Assembly (NCBI RefSeq): GCF_002902665.1
Contig: NZ_PPRM01000006.1
Coordinates: 1-36,355 of the forward strand
Origin: Macrococcoides caseolyticum
Lineage (GTDB): Bacteria > Bacillota > Bacilli > Staphylococcales > Staphylococcaceae
Length of the DNA: 36,355 bases
Direction: 5' to 3'
In this document: piece by piece, positions 8,635 through 19,093 of the stretch
How the letters are laid out: each line of letters opens with the position of its first letter
Numbering within the stretch: position 1 is the first letter of the stretch
Program-made: the position numbers and the translations under genes
The notes under the pieces: generated by a model
What the model was told of the DNA's origin: nothing
What the model saw: only the letters and a program-made list of their open reading frames with translations
Database searches by the model: none

Positions 8635-8684
8635 AAAAGCTGCATGTATGTACCGGGTTATCGGTGTCATACATGCAGCTTTTT
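8635..8684. terminator. terminator between the regulator and VOC genes
   Basis: A perfect 16-bp stem (AAAAGCTGCATGTATG and its complement) with a 17-base loop ends in a T run on the plus strand and on the minus strand. It can serve both convergent genes. The stretch 8685-8784 shows nothing else. Confidence 0.85.
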
Positions 8685-8784
8685 ATAGATGTTTTTATTT
8701 TGTTATGATGAAACGGTCCTCATGTTTTCATAGTGTCTAAAAGCTTACTATATTTTTTCTTAAATAATCCCATAGTTTACACTT

Positions 8785-9633
8785 CTAATTTTTTGTCATT
8801 ATTCTAATTCCGATGCCGCTAGGGTCATATACAATATTTGAATTCTCATCTTTTAACTGAGTTGATCCTTTTTCTGATAATGTTTCTAAAAAGTGCTGGA
8901 GGTCCTCTTCATTTGGGATATTCAAATCGAATTTCCTTAATCCTGGATAATCAAGACGTGCGCGCTCAGTCTGATGTTGCCATGTATTTAATCCAAGATG
9001 ATGATGATAGCCGGCTGTTGCCATAAATGCTGCCTGACTACCATAGCGAGTCATTACATCTAAGCCAAACAATTCGTTATAGAAAGCAATGGACTGATTT
9101 AAATCAATGACTGATAGATGCATATGTCCAATGATTGTATCCTTCGGCATACCATCGAATGGACGGTTATGGTTTGCTTCAATAACAGCTGCGTAATCCA
9201 TTTCAGATGTACCCATGACGATATTACCATTTGGTTCAAACTGCCACTCATTGCTTGGCACATCTCTGTAAATTTCTATCCCGTTACCTTCCGGATCCTG
9301 CAAATAGATGGCTTCTGAAACATCATGATTGCTCGCACCTGCTAACGGATATTCAGTCTTAATGAGGTGGTAGAAAATATTGCCGAGCACAGCACGAGAA
9401 GGAACCAATAGGGCAAAGTGAAACAGCCCTGCAGTTTGAACACGCGCATGATTCGTCTGATATAAATAGATCAGAACGCTATCATTAACCCCAAGTGATG
9501 AAAATGTAGGGGTATGCTCGATAATATCCATACCTAATATTTCATGATAAAACTTTACGCTGTTATCCATAAAGTTAACGTTAAGATGTACAGCACCAAT
9601 ATGTGTGTCTTTCGAAAAGAATTGTCTCTCCAT
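8785..9633 (-). CDS. two-domain VOC (glyoxalase/dioxygenase-fold) protein, CatE-like
   Basis: The 282 residues hold two tandem VOC modules: HIGAVHLNV to NGIEIYRD (about residues 10-124) and HMHLSVIDLN to the C-terminus (about 165-280). The layout and length match CatE/YfiE-type catechol 2,3-dioxygenase-like proteins of Firmicutes. His in AVHLNV and Glu in GIEIY of the first module, and His in GHMHLS and HHHLG of the second, are candidate metal ligands. The C-terminal DPSGIGIRI lacks the usual Glu. The substrate is unknown. AGAGGG lies seven bases before the ATG. It stands alone between two terminators. Confidence 0.82.
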   Translation of the reverse strand: MERQFFSKDTHIGAVHLNVNFMDNSVKFYHEILGMDIIEHTPTFSSLGVNDSVLIYLYQTNHARVQTAGLFHFALLVPSRAVLGNIFYHLIKTEYPLAGASNHDVSEAIYLQDPEGNGIEIYRDVPSNEWQFEPNGNIVMGTSEMDYAAVIEANHNRPFDGMPKDTIIGHMHLSVIDLNQSIAFYNELFGLDVMTRYGSQAAFMATAGYHHHLGLNTWQHQTERARLDYPGLRKFDLNIPNEEDLQHFLETLSEKGSTQLKDENSNIVYDPSGIGIRIMTKN

Positions 9634-9743
9634 TATTATCCCTCTTTACAATGTATTATATATATTTTATATTAGATATATTAATTATACTAAAATTCAC
9701 TAGAATTGCAACACATTCATTTCTGGCATTAAATTTTGATATG

Positions 9744-9822
9744 TTTCATTTATATATGAAATGTTAAATGTGTGTAACAATGCATCCTCATCATAGAAAA
9801 AGTGTACATTCTCCATTATAAT
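9744..9822 (+). promoter_or_regulatory. candidate control region of the LPXTG protein gene
   Basis: TTTCATTTATATATGAAA (9744-9761) is an inverted repeat with 6-base arms. A TATAAT (9817-9822) lies 30 bases before the gene, but the -35 position is poor. The two divergent genes share this 220-base AT-rich interval. Confidence 0.35.
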
Positions 9823-9852
9823 TAGTCTAAGTGGAAATTGGAGGAATTAGAA

Positions 9853-10716
9853 ATGTACAAATTTAAGGTGAAAGCTGTTGCGGCATTGGTATGTATGCTG
9901 GGTTTATCTACTCAAAATGCAACGCTGTCTGAAGCTGCAGATAATTCAGTAACAGCAGAACAGCCGTCAAGTGAGCAAGTAGAATCTATAAAAAACGAAT
10001 CTTCATTGAAATCGACTGAAGACAAAAGCCCAGAAAGTCCAGTGATTGAAATCGTGTCTACTGAAATTATCAAGGAAGATGAGACGACAGAACAGCCAAC
10101 AACAGAAGCACCAACAACAGAAATACCATCCAAAGAACAGACACCAACGACAGAATTACCTTCAGTTGAAGTCAATCAACCGACTGAGCACCCAACAACA
10201 GAAGTACCAACAACAGAGCATCCAATAACAGAACATCCGACAACAGAGCATCCAGCACTGGCATTCCCTTCACATGATGATGCAGATTCAACACCACCTA
10301 AATATGATGGTAATGATTACTCAGCTGGCGTAGTTCCCCCATCACCAGGCACAATTGATATTCCTGAGCTGCCTGACACTCCGGTGAGTCCAGTAGAACT
10401 AAGTGATAGTGAGTCGGAATATTCTTCTCTTGAAGAAGATGATGACTTGCTTAGCATTAAGCCAGGAAAGTTTAAGCCAACAGATGGTGAAGCGTATTAT
10501 GCGGCGCTTGATAAACAAGTGTGGGACCTTGTGACACGTGAAATCGGTAAATCTAAAAAAAGCCATCAAGACAAGGATTCAAAAGCGACTTCAAAGCAAA
10601 AACAAAAAGTAAAAAAACATGCTAAGCTGCCCGATACAGGAGAAAATGTCTTCATGTATGTATTGGCATCTGTGAGTTTGTTGTTATCAGGATTAATCTT
10701 ATTAAGAAAATCATAA
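9853..10716 (+). CDS. LPXTG cell-wall-anchored protein with Thr/Pro-rich stalk
   Basis: The 287-residue protein begins with a secretion signal (basic MYKFKVK, hydrophobic core to about residue 25, cleavage likely after an Ala near 29-31) and ends with a sorting signal: LPDTG (259-263), a hydrophobic span and RKS. Sortase A should link it to peptidoglycan. The middle is low complexity, with many PTTE-type repeats (PTTEAP, PTTEIP, TEHP and similar, about residues 75-135) followed by an acidic stretch and a short Lys-rich spacer. No ligand-binding domain is recognisable, so it looks like a stalk or shielding protein. ATG 9853 follows GGAGG by eight bases. Confidence 0.9.
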   Translation: MYKFKVKAVAALVCMLGLSTQNATLSEAADNSVTAEQPSSEQVESIKNESSLKSTEDKSPESPVIEIVSTEIIKEDETTEQPTTEAPTTEIPSKEQTPTTELPSVEVNQPTEHPTTEVPTTEHPITEHPTTEHPALAFPSHDDADSTPPKYDGNDYSAGVVPPSPGTIDIPELPDTPVSPVELSDSESEYSSLEEDDDLLSIKPGKFKPTDGEAYYAALDKQVWDLVTREIGKSKKSHQDKDSKATSKQKQKVKKHAKLPDTGENVFMYVLASVSLLLSGLILLRKS

Positions 10717-10733
10717 CGTATCGCAATGAAATA

Positions 10734-10768
10734 ATATCCCCATCGATATATTATATCGATGGGGATAT
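10734..10768. terminator. hairpin between convergent LPXTG and oligopeptidase genes
   Basis: Perfect 16-base arms (ATATCCCCATCGATAT and complement) with a 3-base loop lie between two genes that end towards each other. The flanking T runs are short, so termination may rely on the very stable stem. Confidence 0.7.
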
Positions 10769-10780
10769 CTTTATAGTGAA

Positions 10781-12472
10781 CTAAAAATTACTCGTATCGA
10801 TTTCATCAAGATAATCTTCAAGGAACGTCATCGTATCTTCTAATGTACCGTCTTGGAATGGAGAGCGTAGATTTGCCGCTTCAACAATTTTATTGAATGG
10901 TAATGAGCCACCAATATCACAGATGTGCAGATAATCTTTCCATGCCTCTTCAAAATCCTCTGTCGAACGTTTGAAGAACTGGAAGGCACAAACTTGTGCA
11001 AGCGTGTAGTCGATATAATAGAACGGTGAACCAAAGATATGGCCTTGACGATGCCAGAATGCACCACCTTCTAAAGCTGCGATACCGTCATGATCTTTAT
11101 GTGGTAAATACTTCTGTTCAAGCTTCGTCCATTCAGCACGACGTTCTTGTGGCGATAATTCAGGATGTTCATAGACGATATGCTGAAATTCATCAACTGT
11201 CACACCATAAGGTAAGAACTTGATGGCATCCCCGATATGTTTATATTTGAACTTATCTGGGTTGTTAAAGAAGAGATCCATCCATTTATATGTGAAGAAC
11301 TCCATACTCATTGAATGAATTTCACATGATTCGTGTGTCGGCCATAAATAATCCGGAATTAAGTCTTGCGAACGGTACACTTGAAATGCATGTCCGGCTT
11401 CATGTGTAAGTACGGTAATATCATGATCTGTTCCATTAAAGTTAGAGAAGATAAACGGCGATTTATAGTCTTGGATGAACGTACAGTAACCTCCAGCTTC
11501 TTTCCCTTTCTTCGCTTCTGCATCAAACAGTTCGCGGTCCATCATGAACTGGTAGAATTCATCTGTTTCTGCACTGAGCTCTTTATACATTTTACGACCG
11601 TTCTCTAAGATTGTTTTTCCGTCATCTTTTGGCTTCTCGTTCCCTGATAAGAACACAATACTCTCATCATATGGCTTTAAGCTATCCCATCCATTACGCT
11701 TCATTTGAGACTGATACAAACTTTGTGCAACTGGTACAACATGCTTATGAATCTGATCACGATATCTCTTTACCATGTCAGGTGTGTAATCCACTCGGTT
11801 CATACGCACATAACCAAGCTCGATAAAGTTCTTAAAGCCAAGTTTCGTTGCGATTTCATGACGTACTTTAACGAGTCGATCATAGATTTCATCGTACTGT
11901 GCTAACTGCGCAGCACGATATTCTTCCATTGCAAGTTTCGCTTCTTTGCGGACTGATCTATCTGCAGAATCGAGAAACTGTCCCATCTGTGCGAATGTAT
12001 ATGTTTCGCCTTTAAATTCAATTTCTGCTGAAGCAACGAGCTTACTATATTCAGATGAGATTTTATTTTCTTTGTTCAAGAGATCCTTGATTGAATCATC
12101 ATATTGTTTTACGAACATTTCAGCAAGATCAAACAGCTGATCACCATAAGTCTCACGCAGTGCATCTTTAAATTTACTATTTGCAAGTGCATTGTAGAAC
12201 TTGGATTCAATCTGAATGACTTCTCCACCATGTGCATCCAGATAGTCGCGCTCTTCAGAATAAAATGCATCATTTGTATTAATTGAAGCACGCACATACG
12301 CAAGATTCATTGCAGTATCGAGATGCTTTCTTACTACGTTAATATCATCGATCAGCTTTATTTGCGTTTCAGCAGATGTCGCTGCTTCAAACTGTTCAAG
12401 TAACTGATCGATAGATTGGTTAACTGCATGCAAGTCGGGTCGTTCATATTTATAGTTTTGGAATGTTATCAT
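10781..12472 (-). CDS. M3 family oligoendopeptidase
   Basis: A 563-residue zinc metallopeptidase of the thimet/PepF group that cleaves short peptides in the cytoplasm. The zinc motif HEAGH is at residues 357-361, with the third ligand in the downstream segment SCEIHSMSMEFF (Glu 384 or close by). The helical M3 fold, no signal peptide and a length near 560 fit the M3 subgroup that is shorter than true PepF. Start ATG 12472 follows AAGGAGCG. It diverges from the polyphosphate kinase gene and is convergent with the LPXTG gene. Confidence 0.92.
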   Translation of the reverse strand: MITFQNYKYERPDLHAVNQSIDQLLEQFEAATSAETQIKLIDDINVVRKHLDTAMNLAYVRASINTNDAFYSEERDYLDAHGGEVIQIESKFYNALANSKFKDALRETYGDQLFDLAEMFVKQYDDSIKDLLNKENKISSEYSKLVASAEIEFKGETYTFAQMGQFLDSADRSVRKEAKLAMEEYRAAQLAQYDEIYDRLVKVRHEIATKLGFKNFIELGYVRMNRVDYTPDMVKRYRDQIHKHVVPVAQSLYQSQMKRNGWDSLKPYDESIVFLSGNEKPKDDGKTILENGRKMYKELSAETDEFYQFMMDRELFDAEAKKGKEAGGYCTFIQDYKSPFIFSNFNGTDHDITVLTHEAGHAFQVYRSQDLIPDYLWPTHESCEIHSMSMEFFTYKWMDLFFNNPDKFKYKHIGDAIKFLPYGVTVDEFQHIVYEHPELSPQERRAEWTKLEQKYLPHKDHDGIAALEGGAFWHRQGHIFGSPFYYIDYTLAQVCAFQFFKRSTEDFEEAWKDYLHICDIGGSLPFNKIVEAANLRSPFQDGTLEDTMTFLEDYLDEIDTSNF

Positions 12473-12605
12473 ATAGCGCTCCTTATTATCTAATTTTTCT
12501 TACTATTATAATAATACTTCAATAATCGAAATAATGAAATACAAAATTTCTTAAAAATCTGTCATTTAATAGTATAATTAAATTAATACGCTGAGGAGGG
12601 GTCAT

Positions 12606-14045
12606 ATGACGAAAATAGATAAGCAGTTACAGCTTACGACAGCAGAGCTCGTAAGAAAGACACATGAAGCAGGCATTCCGGTTATGATTGTATTTGAGGG
12701 GATACCAGCTTCAGGAAAGTCACGACTATCTAACGAACTCTTACTGACGCTTGATGCAAAATATACAAACTTCTATGCAACGAAACGTCCGGATGAGGAG
12801 TTATTACGCTATCCGTTCCTGTACCCGTATTGGAATAACATTCCGAAAAAAGGCGGGGTAACGCTCTTCTTTAGGAGTTGGTATGCCCAGAAGCTTGATT
12901 TTGAAGAGCATGGCTATAAGAAAGACATCATTAAAGACTATGATTTATTAACGCAGGAAATTAAAGGATTTGAATCGATGTTGTCAGATGACGGCTATGT
13001 GATTATTAAATTCTATCTATCAGTAAATGAACAAAAGCGTCAGGAGCATATAGAACAGACGAAGAAGAATCCATTGACACGCTGGAAAGCTCAGGAATAT
13101 GAAGCGAGTATTCCGACCAAAGTCTACCAGGACGGTATGATTGATTTGATGAAAGCGACAGAAGAGATAGCACCATGGACACATATCGACTATACAGAAC
13201 GTGGCAAGGCTGTCAATGAAATGTACGAAGTCATCATTAAGCGACTCGAAAAAGCGCTGAAAGCTAAAGAGAAATCGAAGCAAGACGAACGTGACGGTGC
13301 CTTTACAGAAGACTTCACAACAGATATGTTCGAGGATACGTCTGATAATATGTCTAAAGCAGAATATAAAGAACTATTACCGAAGCTACAGGCACGTATC
13401 CGTGAACTACAATATGCACTGTATGAACGTAAAATCCCTCTGATGCTTGTATATGAAGGTATGGATGCTGCAGGAAAGGGCGGCAATATTAAGCGTGTAC
13501 GTGAAAGTCTGGATCCAACAGGATATGAAGTAAACGCCATCAGTGCCCCGACTGAAACAGAACTGAGTTACCATTATCTATGGCGCTTTGCCACAGATGT
13601 CCCGAGAAGCGGGCATATCGAAATCTTCGACCGCAGCTGGTATGGACGTGTACTCGTTGAGCGTGTGGAAGGCTTCGCAACGAATAAAGAATGGCAGCGC
13701 GCATACGATGAGATTAATAAATTTGAGAAAGCATTGACGATAGAAGGTGCCATTGTGATCAAGTTCTTCCTTGTACTTGATAAAGACGAACAGTTGAAGC
13801 GCTTTGAAGAACGACAAGTTACACCTGAGAAGCAATGGAAGATAACAGATGAAGACTGGCGTAACCGTGAGAAGTGGGACCTTTATCTTGAAGCAAGTAA
13901 AGATATGATTGATAACACCACAACCGAACATGCACCGTGGGTAATTATCCCGGCAAATAACAAACGTGCAGCACGAATTAAAGCACTGAAAACCATCATC
14001 TCCGTATGTGAAGAACGACTGTGGAATGTGAAGAAGCTGTGGTAA
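12606..14045 (+). CDS. two-domain PPK2 polyphosphate kinase (polyphosphate:AMP phosphotransferase type)
   Basis: The 479 residues contain two PPK2 domains in tandem, about residues 5-230 and 250-475. The first carries GIPASGKS (32-39). The second carries the canonical GMDAAGKGG followed by FDRSWYGRVLVERVEGF. Two-domain PPK2 proteins (PAP) phosphorylate AMP to ADP with polyphosphate. The second domain looks catalytic. The first has a divergent Walker A and may be structural, as known for PAP. A GAGGAGGGG site precedes ATG 12606, and TATAAT at 12573-12578 is a possible -10. AMP preference is inferred from architecture. Confidence 0.9.
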   Translation: MTKIDKQLQLTTAELVRKTHEAGIPVMIVFEGIPASGKSRLSNELLLTLDAKYTNFYATKRPDEELLRYPFLYPYWNNIPKKGGVTLFFRSWYAQKLDFEEHGYKKDIIKDYDLLTQEIKGFESMLSDDGYVIIKFYLSVNEQKRQEHIEQTKKNPLTRWKAQEYEASIPTKVYQDGMIDLMKATEEIAPWTHIDYTERGKAVNEMYEVIIKRLEKALKAKEKSKQDERDGAFTEDFTTDMFEDTSDNMSKAEYKELLPKLQARIRELQYALYERKIPLMLVYEGMDAAGKGGNIKRVRESLDPTGYEVNAISAPTETELSYHYLWRFATDVPRSGHIEIFDRSWYGRVLVERVEGFATNKEWQRAYDEINKFEKALTIEGAIVIKFFLVLDKDEQLKRFEERQVTPEKQWKITDEDWRNREKWDLYLEASKDMIDNTTTEHAPWVIIPANNKRAARIKALKTIISVCEERLWNVKKLW

Positions 14046-14051
14046 AAAGGA

Positions 14052-14180
14052 CGTGACACGCGCGTCCTGACCCAAAGCATAATGTGAACAACGCAAAGAA
14101 AAAGTTCTTTGTTTTCTGTGTTGTTTGCATTATGCCGAAAGGGTTAGCGAGTGGAACGCCGTAAGAAGGGCGTATCACGC
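14052..14180. repeat. large imperfect inverted repeat downstream of the PPK2 gene
   Basis: The interval folds into one long imperfect hairpin. The inner arms GCATAATG (14077-14084) and CATTATGC (14128-14135) continue inward through AACAAC/GTTGTT and AAGAAAA/TTTTCT. The outer arms CGTGACACGCGC and GGGCGTATCACG lie at 14052-14063 and 14168-14179. It is non-coding. The form suggests a dispersed intergenic repeat or MITE-like unit. Confidence 0.5.
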
Positions 14181-14204
14181 ATTTAGCCATGATTAAAATC
14201 CTGA

Positions 14205-14240
14205 AAAATAAGCTTGAGACAGTTGTCTCAAGCTTATTTT
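14205..14240. terminator. bidirectional terminator between the PPK2 and mroQ genes
   Basis: Perfect 16-base arms (AAAATAAGCTTGAGAC and complement) around a 4-base loop, with A and T runs at the outer ends. It lies between convergent genes and includes the stop codon of the mroQ-like gene. Confidence 0.85.
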
Positions 14241-14994
14241 AGTTAAATAAATGCCATATCAAGTTTGCCTGCTCTAATTGTTTCTGTGCTTCGATCACTT
14301 TATCAGCGAACACCACCTGCATTAAGACGACGAATCCATTCATCAGCATATGTGCTACGATTGGCACGATGATGCGATTCGATAATACATATAAACCACT
14401 GAATACGACTGACATTCCCATATAAATGAGTGTATGGTTGAAATCACTGTGTGCTGCTGAGAAGATGAAGCCGCTGATGAGTACGCTGATTGTAAAAGCA
14501 ACGGCGCGGTTTCCTTTAATTAGTTCATAAAGTTCCCCGAATATAACTTTTCTGAATACGAATTCTTCCAATATCGGCCCGACAATTGCAATCAGTATAA
14601 TGAATATAGGAGCTTGTTTCGCGATGCCCATAATCTGCGTCGTATTCTGACTTTCCATAGGTTGATTTAATATATATGTATTAACCATGCCGAGCATCAT
14701 CTGTGTAAATAATGAAATGAATAATCCACCGACAATTAAACCAATCGTTGATAATGTATCAGTCTTAACTGAACGTTCAACGCGTGTTTTATTGTTAATT
14801 TTCGTATTGATATAAATAACAAGAATACTTGCTACGACAAATGACCCGACGTAATATGGGATTGCTTTTAAGAAGGCTGCATCGTTATCCAGCCCTTGCT
14901 TTAAAAAGATACTTGTCGGTATTAATACGAATAATTGTGATCCTATATAAAGTAATACGGTAAGGATGTTAATCCATTTTCTGTTATGCTTCAC
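14239..14994 (-). CDS. mroQ: CPBP intramembrane metalloprotease, MroQ-like
   Basis: A 251-residue membrane protein with about six to eight hydrophobic segments and the CPBP (Abi/Rce1) motifs: EEFVFR (E143, E144, R148), FSAAH (H182) and HMLMN (H215, N219). In Staphylococcus aureus the MroQ gene lies beside groES in the same divergent arrangement and affects maturation of the Agr autoinducing peptide. The symbol rests on that synteny plus the family match. GTG 14994 follows GAGGAG by eight bases. Confidence 0.8.
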   Translation of the reverse strand: MKHNRKWINILTVLLYIGSQLFVLIPTSIFLKQGLDNDAAFLKAIPYYVGSFVVASILVIYINTKINNKTRVERSVKTDTLSTIGLIVGGLFISLFTQMMLGMVNTYILNQPMESQNTTQIMGIAKQAPIFIILIAIVGPILEEFVFRKVIFGELYELIKGNRAVAFTISVLISGFIFSAAHSDFNHTLIYMGMSVVFSGLYVLSNRIIVPIVAHMLMNGFVVLMQVVFADKVIEAQKQLEQANLIWHLFN

Positions 14995-15113
14995 TTTAAA
15001 ACTCCTCTAATAAATAATATCCATATTCATTGTACCGTAACTATCCATTAATTAGAAAGCGATAAGAGATAAATCAAATATTATTAAAAAAAATAAAGTA
15101 AAATGTTTGCATT

Positions 15114-15130
15114 TTTGACCTTCTTTGATT
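15114..15130 (-). promoter_or_regulatory. CtsR operator in the groESL promoter
   Basis: TTTGACCTTCTTTGATT is the reverse complement of a CtsR heptad pair, GGTCAAA with an AATCAAA partner and a 3-base spacer (one mismatch from consensus). The TTGACC inside it is also the best -35 hexamer for groES; the -10 is less clear (TATATT at 15141-15146 or an overlapping AT-rich hexamer). A CtsR site next to CIRCE means dual heat-shock control, as known for staphylococcal groESL. Confidence 0.75.
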
Positions 15131-15144
15131 ATTATAAAATTATA

Positions 15145-15171
15145 TTAGCACTATATATAAGAGAGTGCTAA
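15145..15171. promoter_or_regulatory. CIRCE element (HrcA operator) of groESL
   Basis: TTAGCACTA, nine bases, then GAGTGCTAA: CIRCE with one mismatch in the left arm (consensus TTAGCACTC-N9-GAGTGCTAA). It lies 36 bases before groES. HrcA bound here represses groESL outside heat stress. Confidence 0.95.
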
Positions 15172-15206
15172 AAAATCATTAATGTGATTATAAGGAGGAA
15201 AAAATC

Positions 15207-15491
15207 GTGTTAAAACCATATGGAAATCGTGTTGTAATTCAAAAGACTGAAAGAGAGACAACGACAGCAAGTGGAATCGTCTTAACAGATTCTGCGAAAG
15301 AGAAGACAAATGAAGGGACTGTAGTTGCAGTAGGTACAGGACGCATCCTGAATAATGGTGAACGCGTTGAGATTGGTGTTAGCGTTGGTGACCGTGTTGT
15401 GTATGAGCCATTCGGCGGTACCGAAGTTAAGACTGGTGATGAATCTTATATCGTATTAAAAGAAGAAGATATTATTGCAATAGTAGAATAG
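15207..15491 (+). CDS. groES: GroES co-chaperonin
   Basis: The 94-residue protein is full length for GroES, with the GNRVVIQK start, the mobile loop around [17 protein letters not shown] and the [15 protein letters not shown] core. It caps the GroEL chamber. The start is GTG 15207, nine bases after AAGGAGG, reading (M)LKPYGNRV. It is first in the groES-groEL operon under CIRCE and CtsR control. Confidence 0.98.
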
Positions 15492-15515
15492 CAGATAGAA
15501 GTATAGAAGATATAA

Positions 15516-17172
<1,657 letters not shown>

Positions 17173-17214
17173 ACAGCTTATAAACGTTGTTATATCAACA
17201 TTCTTTGTATACAT

Positions 17215-17233
17215 TGGTCATAATATGGTCATA
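17215..17233 (+). other. arm-type repeat pair near attL
   Basis: TGGTCATAATATGGTCATA consists of two TGGTCATA copies, 42 bases inside the attL core. The same 19-mer with one change lies inside attR. This is the pattern expected for binding sites of the integrase N-terminal arm-binding domain. Confidence 0.65.
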
Positions 17234-17238
17234 GAAAA

Positions 17239-18408
17239 TTAAAAAATTTCATCTGAAACGCTTCTCATTAATTCATTGAATTTTTGGGAAGCGTCTTTTT
17301 TGTGTGCTTTTGTTATCTTGGCATAAACATTCATAGTAGTATTTATGTCACCATGTCGCATACGTTCTTGAATCGCTTTAATATGTAATCCAGCTTCAAT
17401 AAGTAAAGCACAATAAGTGTGTCGGAATGAATGTGGTGTGATAGCCTTTTTTATATCTGTTTCACTCATGATTGATTGCACCCATTGAGATATTTTTTTA
17501 ACGACTAAAGGATAACCGTTGTTATCAGTGAAAATAAAATCATTATCATTATACAATTCATCTTTCCATGTATCTTGAACATTGGCTTTATAATCAAGCA
17601 ACATTTTTATAATATTGTGATCTACAGGCACAGTTGCGATTGATGTTTTAGTTTTAGGTGTGAGTATTTCATACTTACGTTTATTGTTATTAGGGTTATA
17701 GTATGTCTTTGTCACACTGATTGTATTATTCAGTGTATCTATATCAGTCCATTTTAAAGCCAGTAACTCACCTATACGAAGCCCCGTATAAGCAAGCGTG
17801 GTAAACAACTCAAAACTATTCAATGGCTTGTGCTGGTGCTTTGCAACCTTTAAAAACTGTAACAATTCTTCCTTCTCGAGAAAATTATTAGAGATATTAT
17901 CATTCTCTAATTCTTCCACTGTTTCTTTTTTCTTTTTTAATTTCACATTGATATGTGGGGACTTCTTAATATATCCATGTTTAACAGCATAATTAAATAC
18001 CATGTTCGTTGAAGTCATAATACTTTTAATATAGTTGGTACTGTATTCATCACTTAAACCATTAATAAATTTATCATAATCATGTTCACTAATTTTTTGA
18101 ATAGGATAAGGACCGAACTTGTTTTGACTAATTTTAATGGCTTTTTTTCTTGCACGCACACTGCTTATTTTAACGTCTTTAGAGTATTCTTCTAACCACT
18201 CACCGACTACAGCATCAAAACTTATTGTTGAAGGTGCTATATATTCATCTAATCTTATTTGACGTTCAACCATTTCAGCATGGTGCTTAGCGTCTGATTT
18301 ACGCTTAAAACCTGATTTAGAGATATATTCATATTTATTTGTTTTAGGGTTCTTGCCCAAACTGATACGGTAACGCCAGGTATCGCCACGCTTCTCATAA
18401 CTTGCCAT
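17239..18408 (-). CDS. int: tyrosine-type site-specific integrase of the island
   Basis: A 389-residue tyrosine recombinase that inserts and, with an excisionase, removes the island. It has an N-terminal arm-binding domain (AP2-like, about residues 1-55), a SAM-like core-binding domain (about 60-160) and a catalytic domain with Arg in TGLRIGEL, His326 and Arg329 in HSFRHTY, His352 in RHGD and Tyr362 in NVYAK. Its 3' end faces groEL and lies 66 bases from the attL core. The repressor gene ends nine bases upstream, so both are probably co-transcribed. No clear terminator follows it, so its message may run antisense into groEL. Confidence 0.95.
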   Translation of the reverse strand: MASYEKRGDTWRYRISLGKNPKTNKYEYISKSGFKRKSDAKHHAEMVERQIRLDEYIAPSTISFDAVVGEWLEEYSKDVKISSVRARKKAIKISQNKFGPYPIQKISEHDYDKFINGLSDEYSTNYIKSIMTSTNMVFNYAVKHGYIKKSPHINVKLKKKKETVEELENDNISNNFLEKEELLQFLKVAKHQHKPLNSFELFTTLAYTGLRIGELLALKWTDIDTLNNTISVTKTYYNPNNNKRKYEILTPKTKTSIATVPVDHNIIKMLLDYKANVQDTWKDELYNDNDFIFTDNNGYPLVVKKISQWVQSIMSETDIKKAITPHSFRHTYCALLIEAGLHIKAIQERMRHGDINTTMNVYAKITKAHKKDASQKFNELMRSVSDEIF

Positions 18409-18416
18409 TAGATCAC

Positions 18417-18944
18417 CTACTTAATATTAAGATATTGTTTAAGAAAATTGTCGAACTCATGCGTTAAATAATCGAAAGTTTCTTTTTCTCCTAAGTCTTT
18501 GTTTAAGTGCATCAATTTCAAAAGAAATGAAATGAAAAATAAGTTTTCTTTATCATTTTTTTCAGCTTCATAGTATTTAATTATTTCTGCAAAATATTTT
18601 ACTTCTATAAATGATAAATCTTTTTGTATTAACTCTAATAGATAATTTTTTACTTCTCTTTCGCTATTATCTTTACTTTCTCTTAAAACTTTTTGAACAG
18701 TGTTTAACTGATTATTAATTTCATCTTCTGTTAGATCATTTAATGTTTTCATACCTGTAGTTAGATATGTTATAGATACATTTAATTTTTTCGCTAATTT
18801 TTCTAAGGTTTTTGCACTGGGGTTTTTGTTACCATTTTCTATATCGCTTAAATAACTTCTCGAGATTCCCATTTGGTCGGCTAACTGTTGTTGGGTCATT
18901 TTCCTTTGCTTTCTGATGGTTTTGATAGTATTCCCGATATTCAT
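18417..18944 (-). CDS. CI/Stl-like HTH repressor of the island
   Basis: A 175-residue protein with an N-terminal XRE helix-turn-helix (about residues 5-60, QQQLADQMGISRSYLSDIENG) and a helical, Lys/Glu-rich C-terminal half. It has no S24/LexA-like peptidase domain, so it should not be inactivated by RecA-driven self-cleavage. Release by a helper-phage protein, as for SaPI Stl, is the likely route. An AAGGAGGT site lies seven bases before ATG 18944. It diverges from the Cro-like gene, and repeated operators lie between them. Function follows from position; specificity is unknown. Confidence 0.85.
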   Translation of the reverse strand: MNIGNTIKTIRKQRKMTQQQLADQMGISRSYLSDIENGNKNPSAKTLEKLAKKLNVSITYLTTGMKTLNDLTEDEINNQLNTVQKVLRESKDNSEREVKNYLLELIQKDLSFIEVKYFAEIIKYYEAEKNDKENLFFISFLLKLMHLNKDLGEKETFDYLTHEFDNFLKQYLNIK

Positions 18945-18973
18945 GTATATATACCTCCTTCACTTTAATAATA

Positions 18974-19073
18974 GTCTATCAAATAAAATGACGTTGATAA
19001 AGACTTTTTTTGATGAACGGTGTTGACAAGTAAAAAAGAAAAGTGTACTCTATATTTAGACGTTGATAGAGAC
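18974..19073. promoter_or_regulatory. divergent control region with repeated operators
   Basis: The 15-mer GACGTTGATAAAGAC (18990-19004) recurs as GACGTTGATAGAGAC (19059-19073). An inverted half copy GTCTATCAA is at 18974-18982, and a further copy GACGTTGATAGTGAC lies in the end of the Cro-like gene (19283-19297). A consensus -35 TTGACA (19023-19028) and a weak -10 TACTCT (19046-19051) point to the Cro side; TATTAT on the minus strand may serve the repressor. This is an immunity-type switch. Confidence 0.75.
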
Positions 19074-19093
19074 AAAAAAAGAGGTGAAAAATC

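Noticed and set aside
9912-10175. Minus-strand Ser/Val-rich frame within the LPXTG gene
   Set aside because: It is a by-product of the repetitive Thr/Pro codons on the plus strand.
13190-14190. Minus-strand reading frames within and after the PPK2 gene
   Set aside because: They mirror the well-supported PPK2 coding sequence, lack ribosome binding sites, and show no family features.
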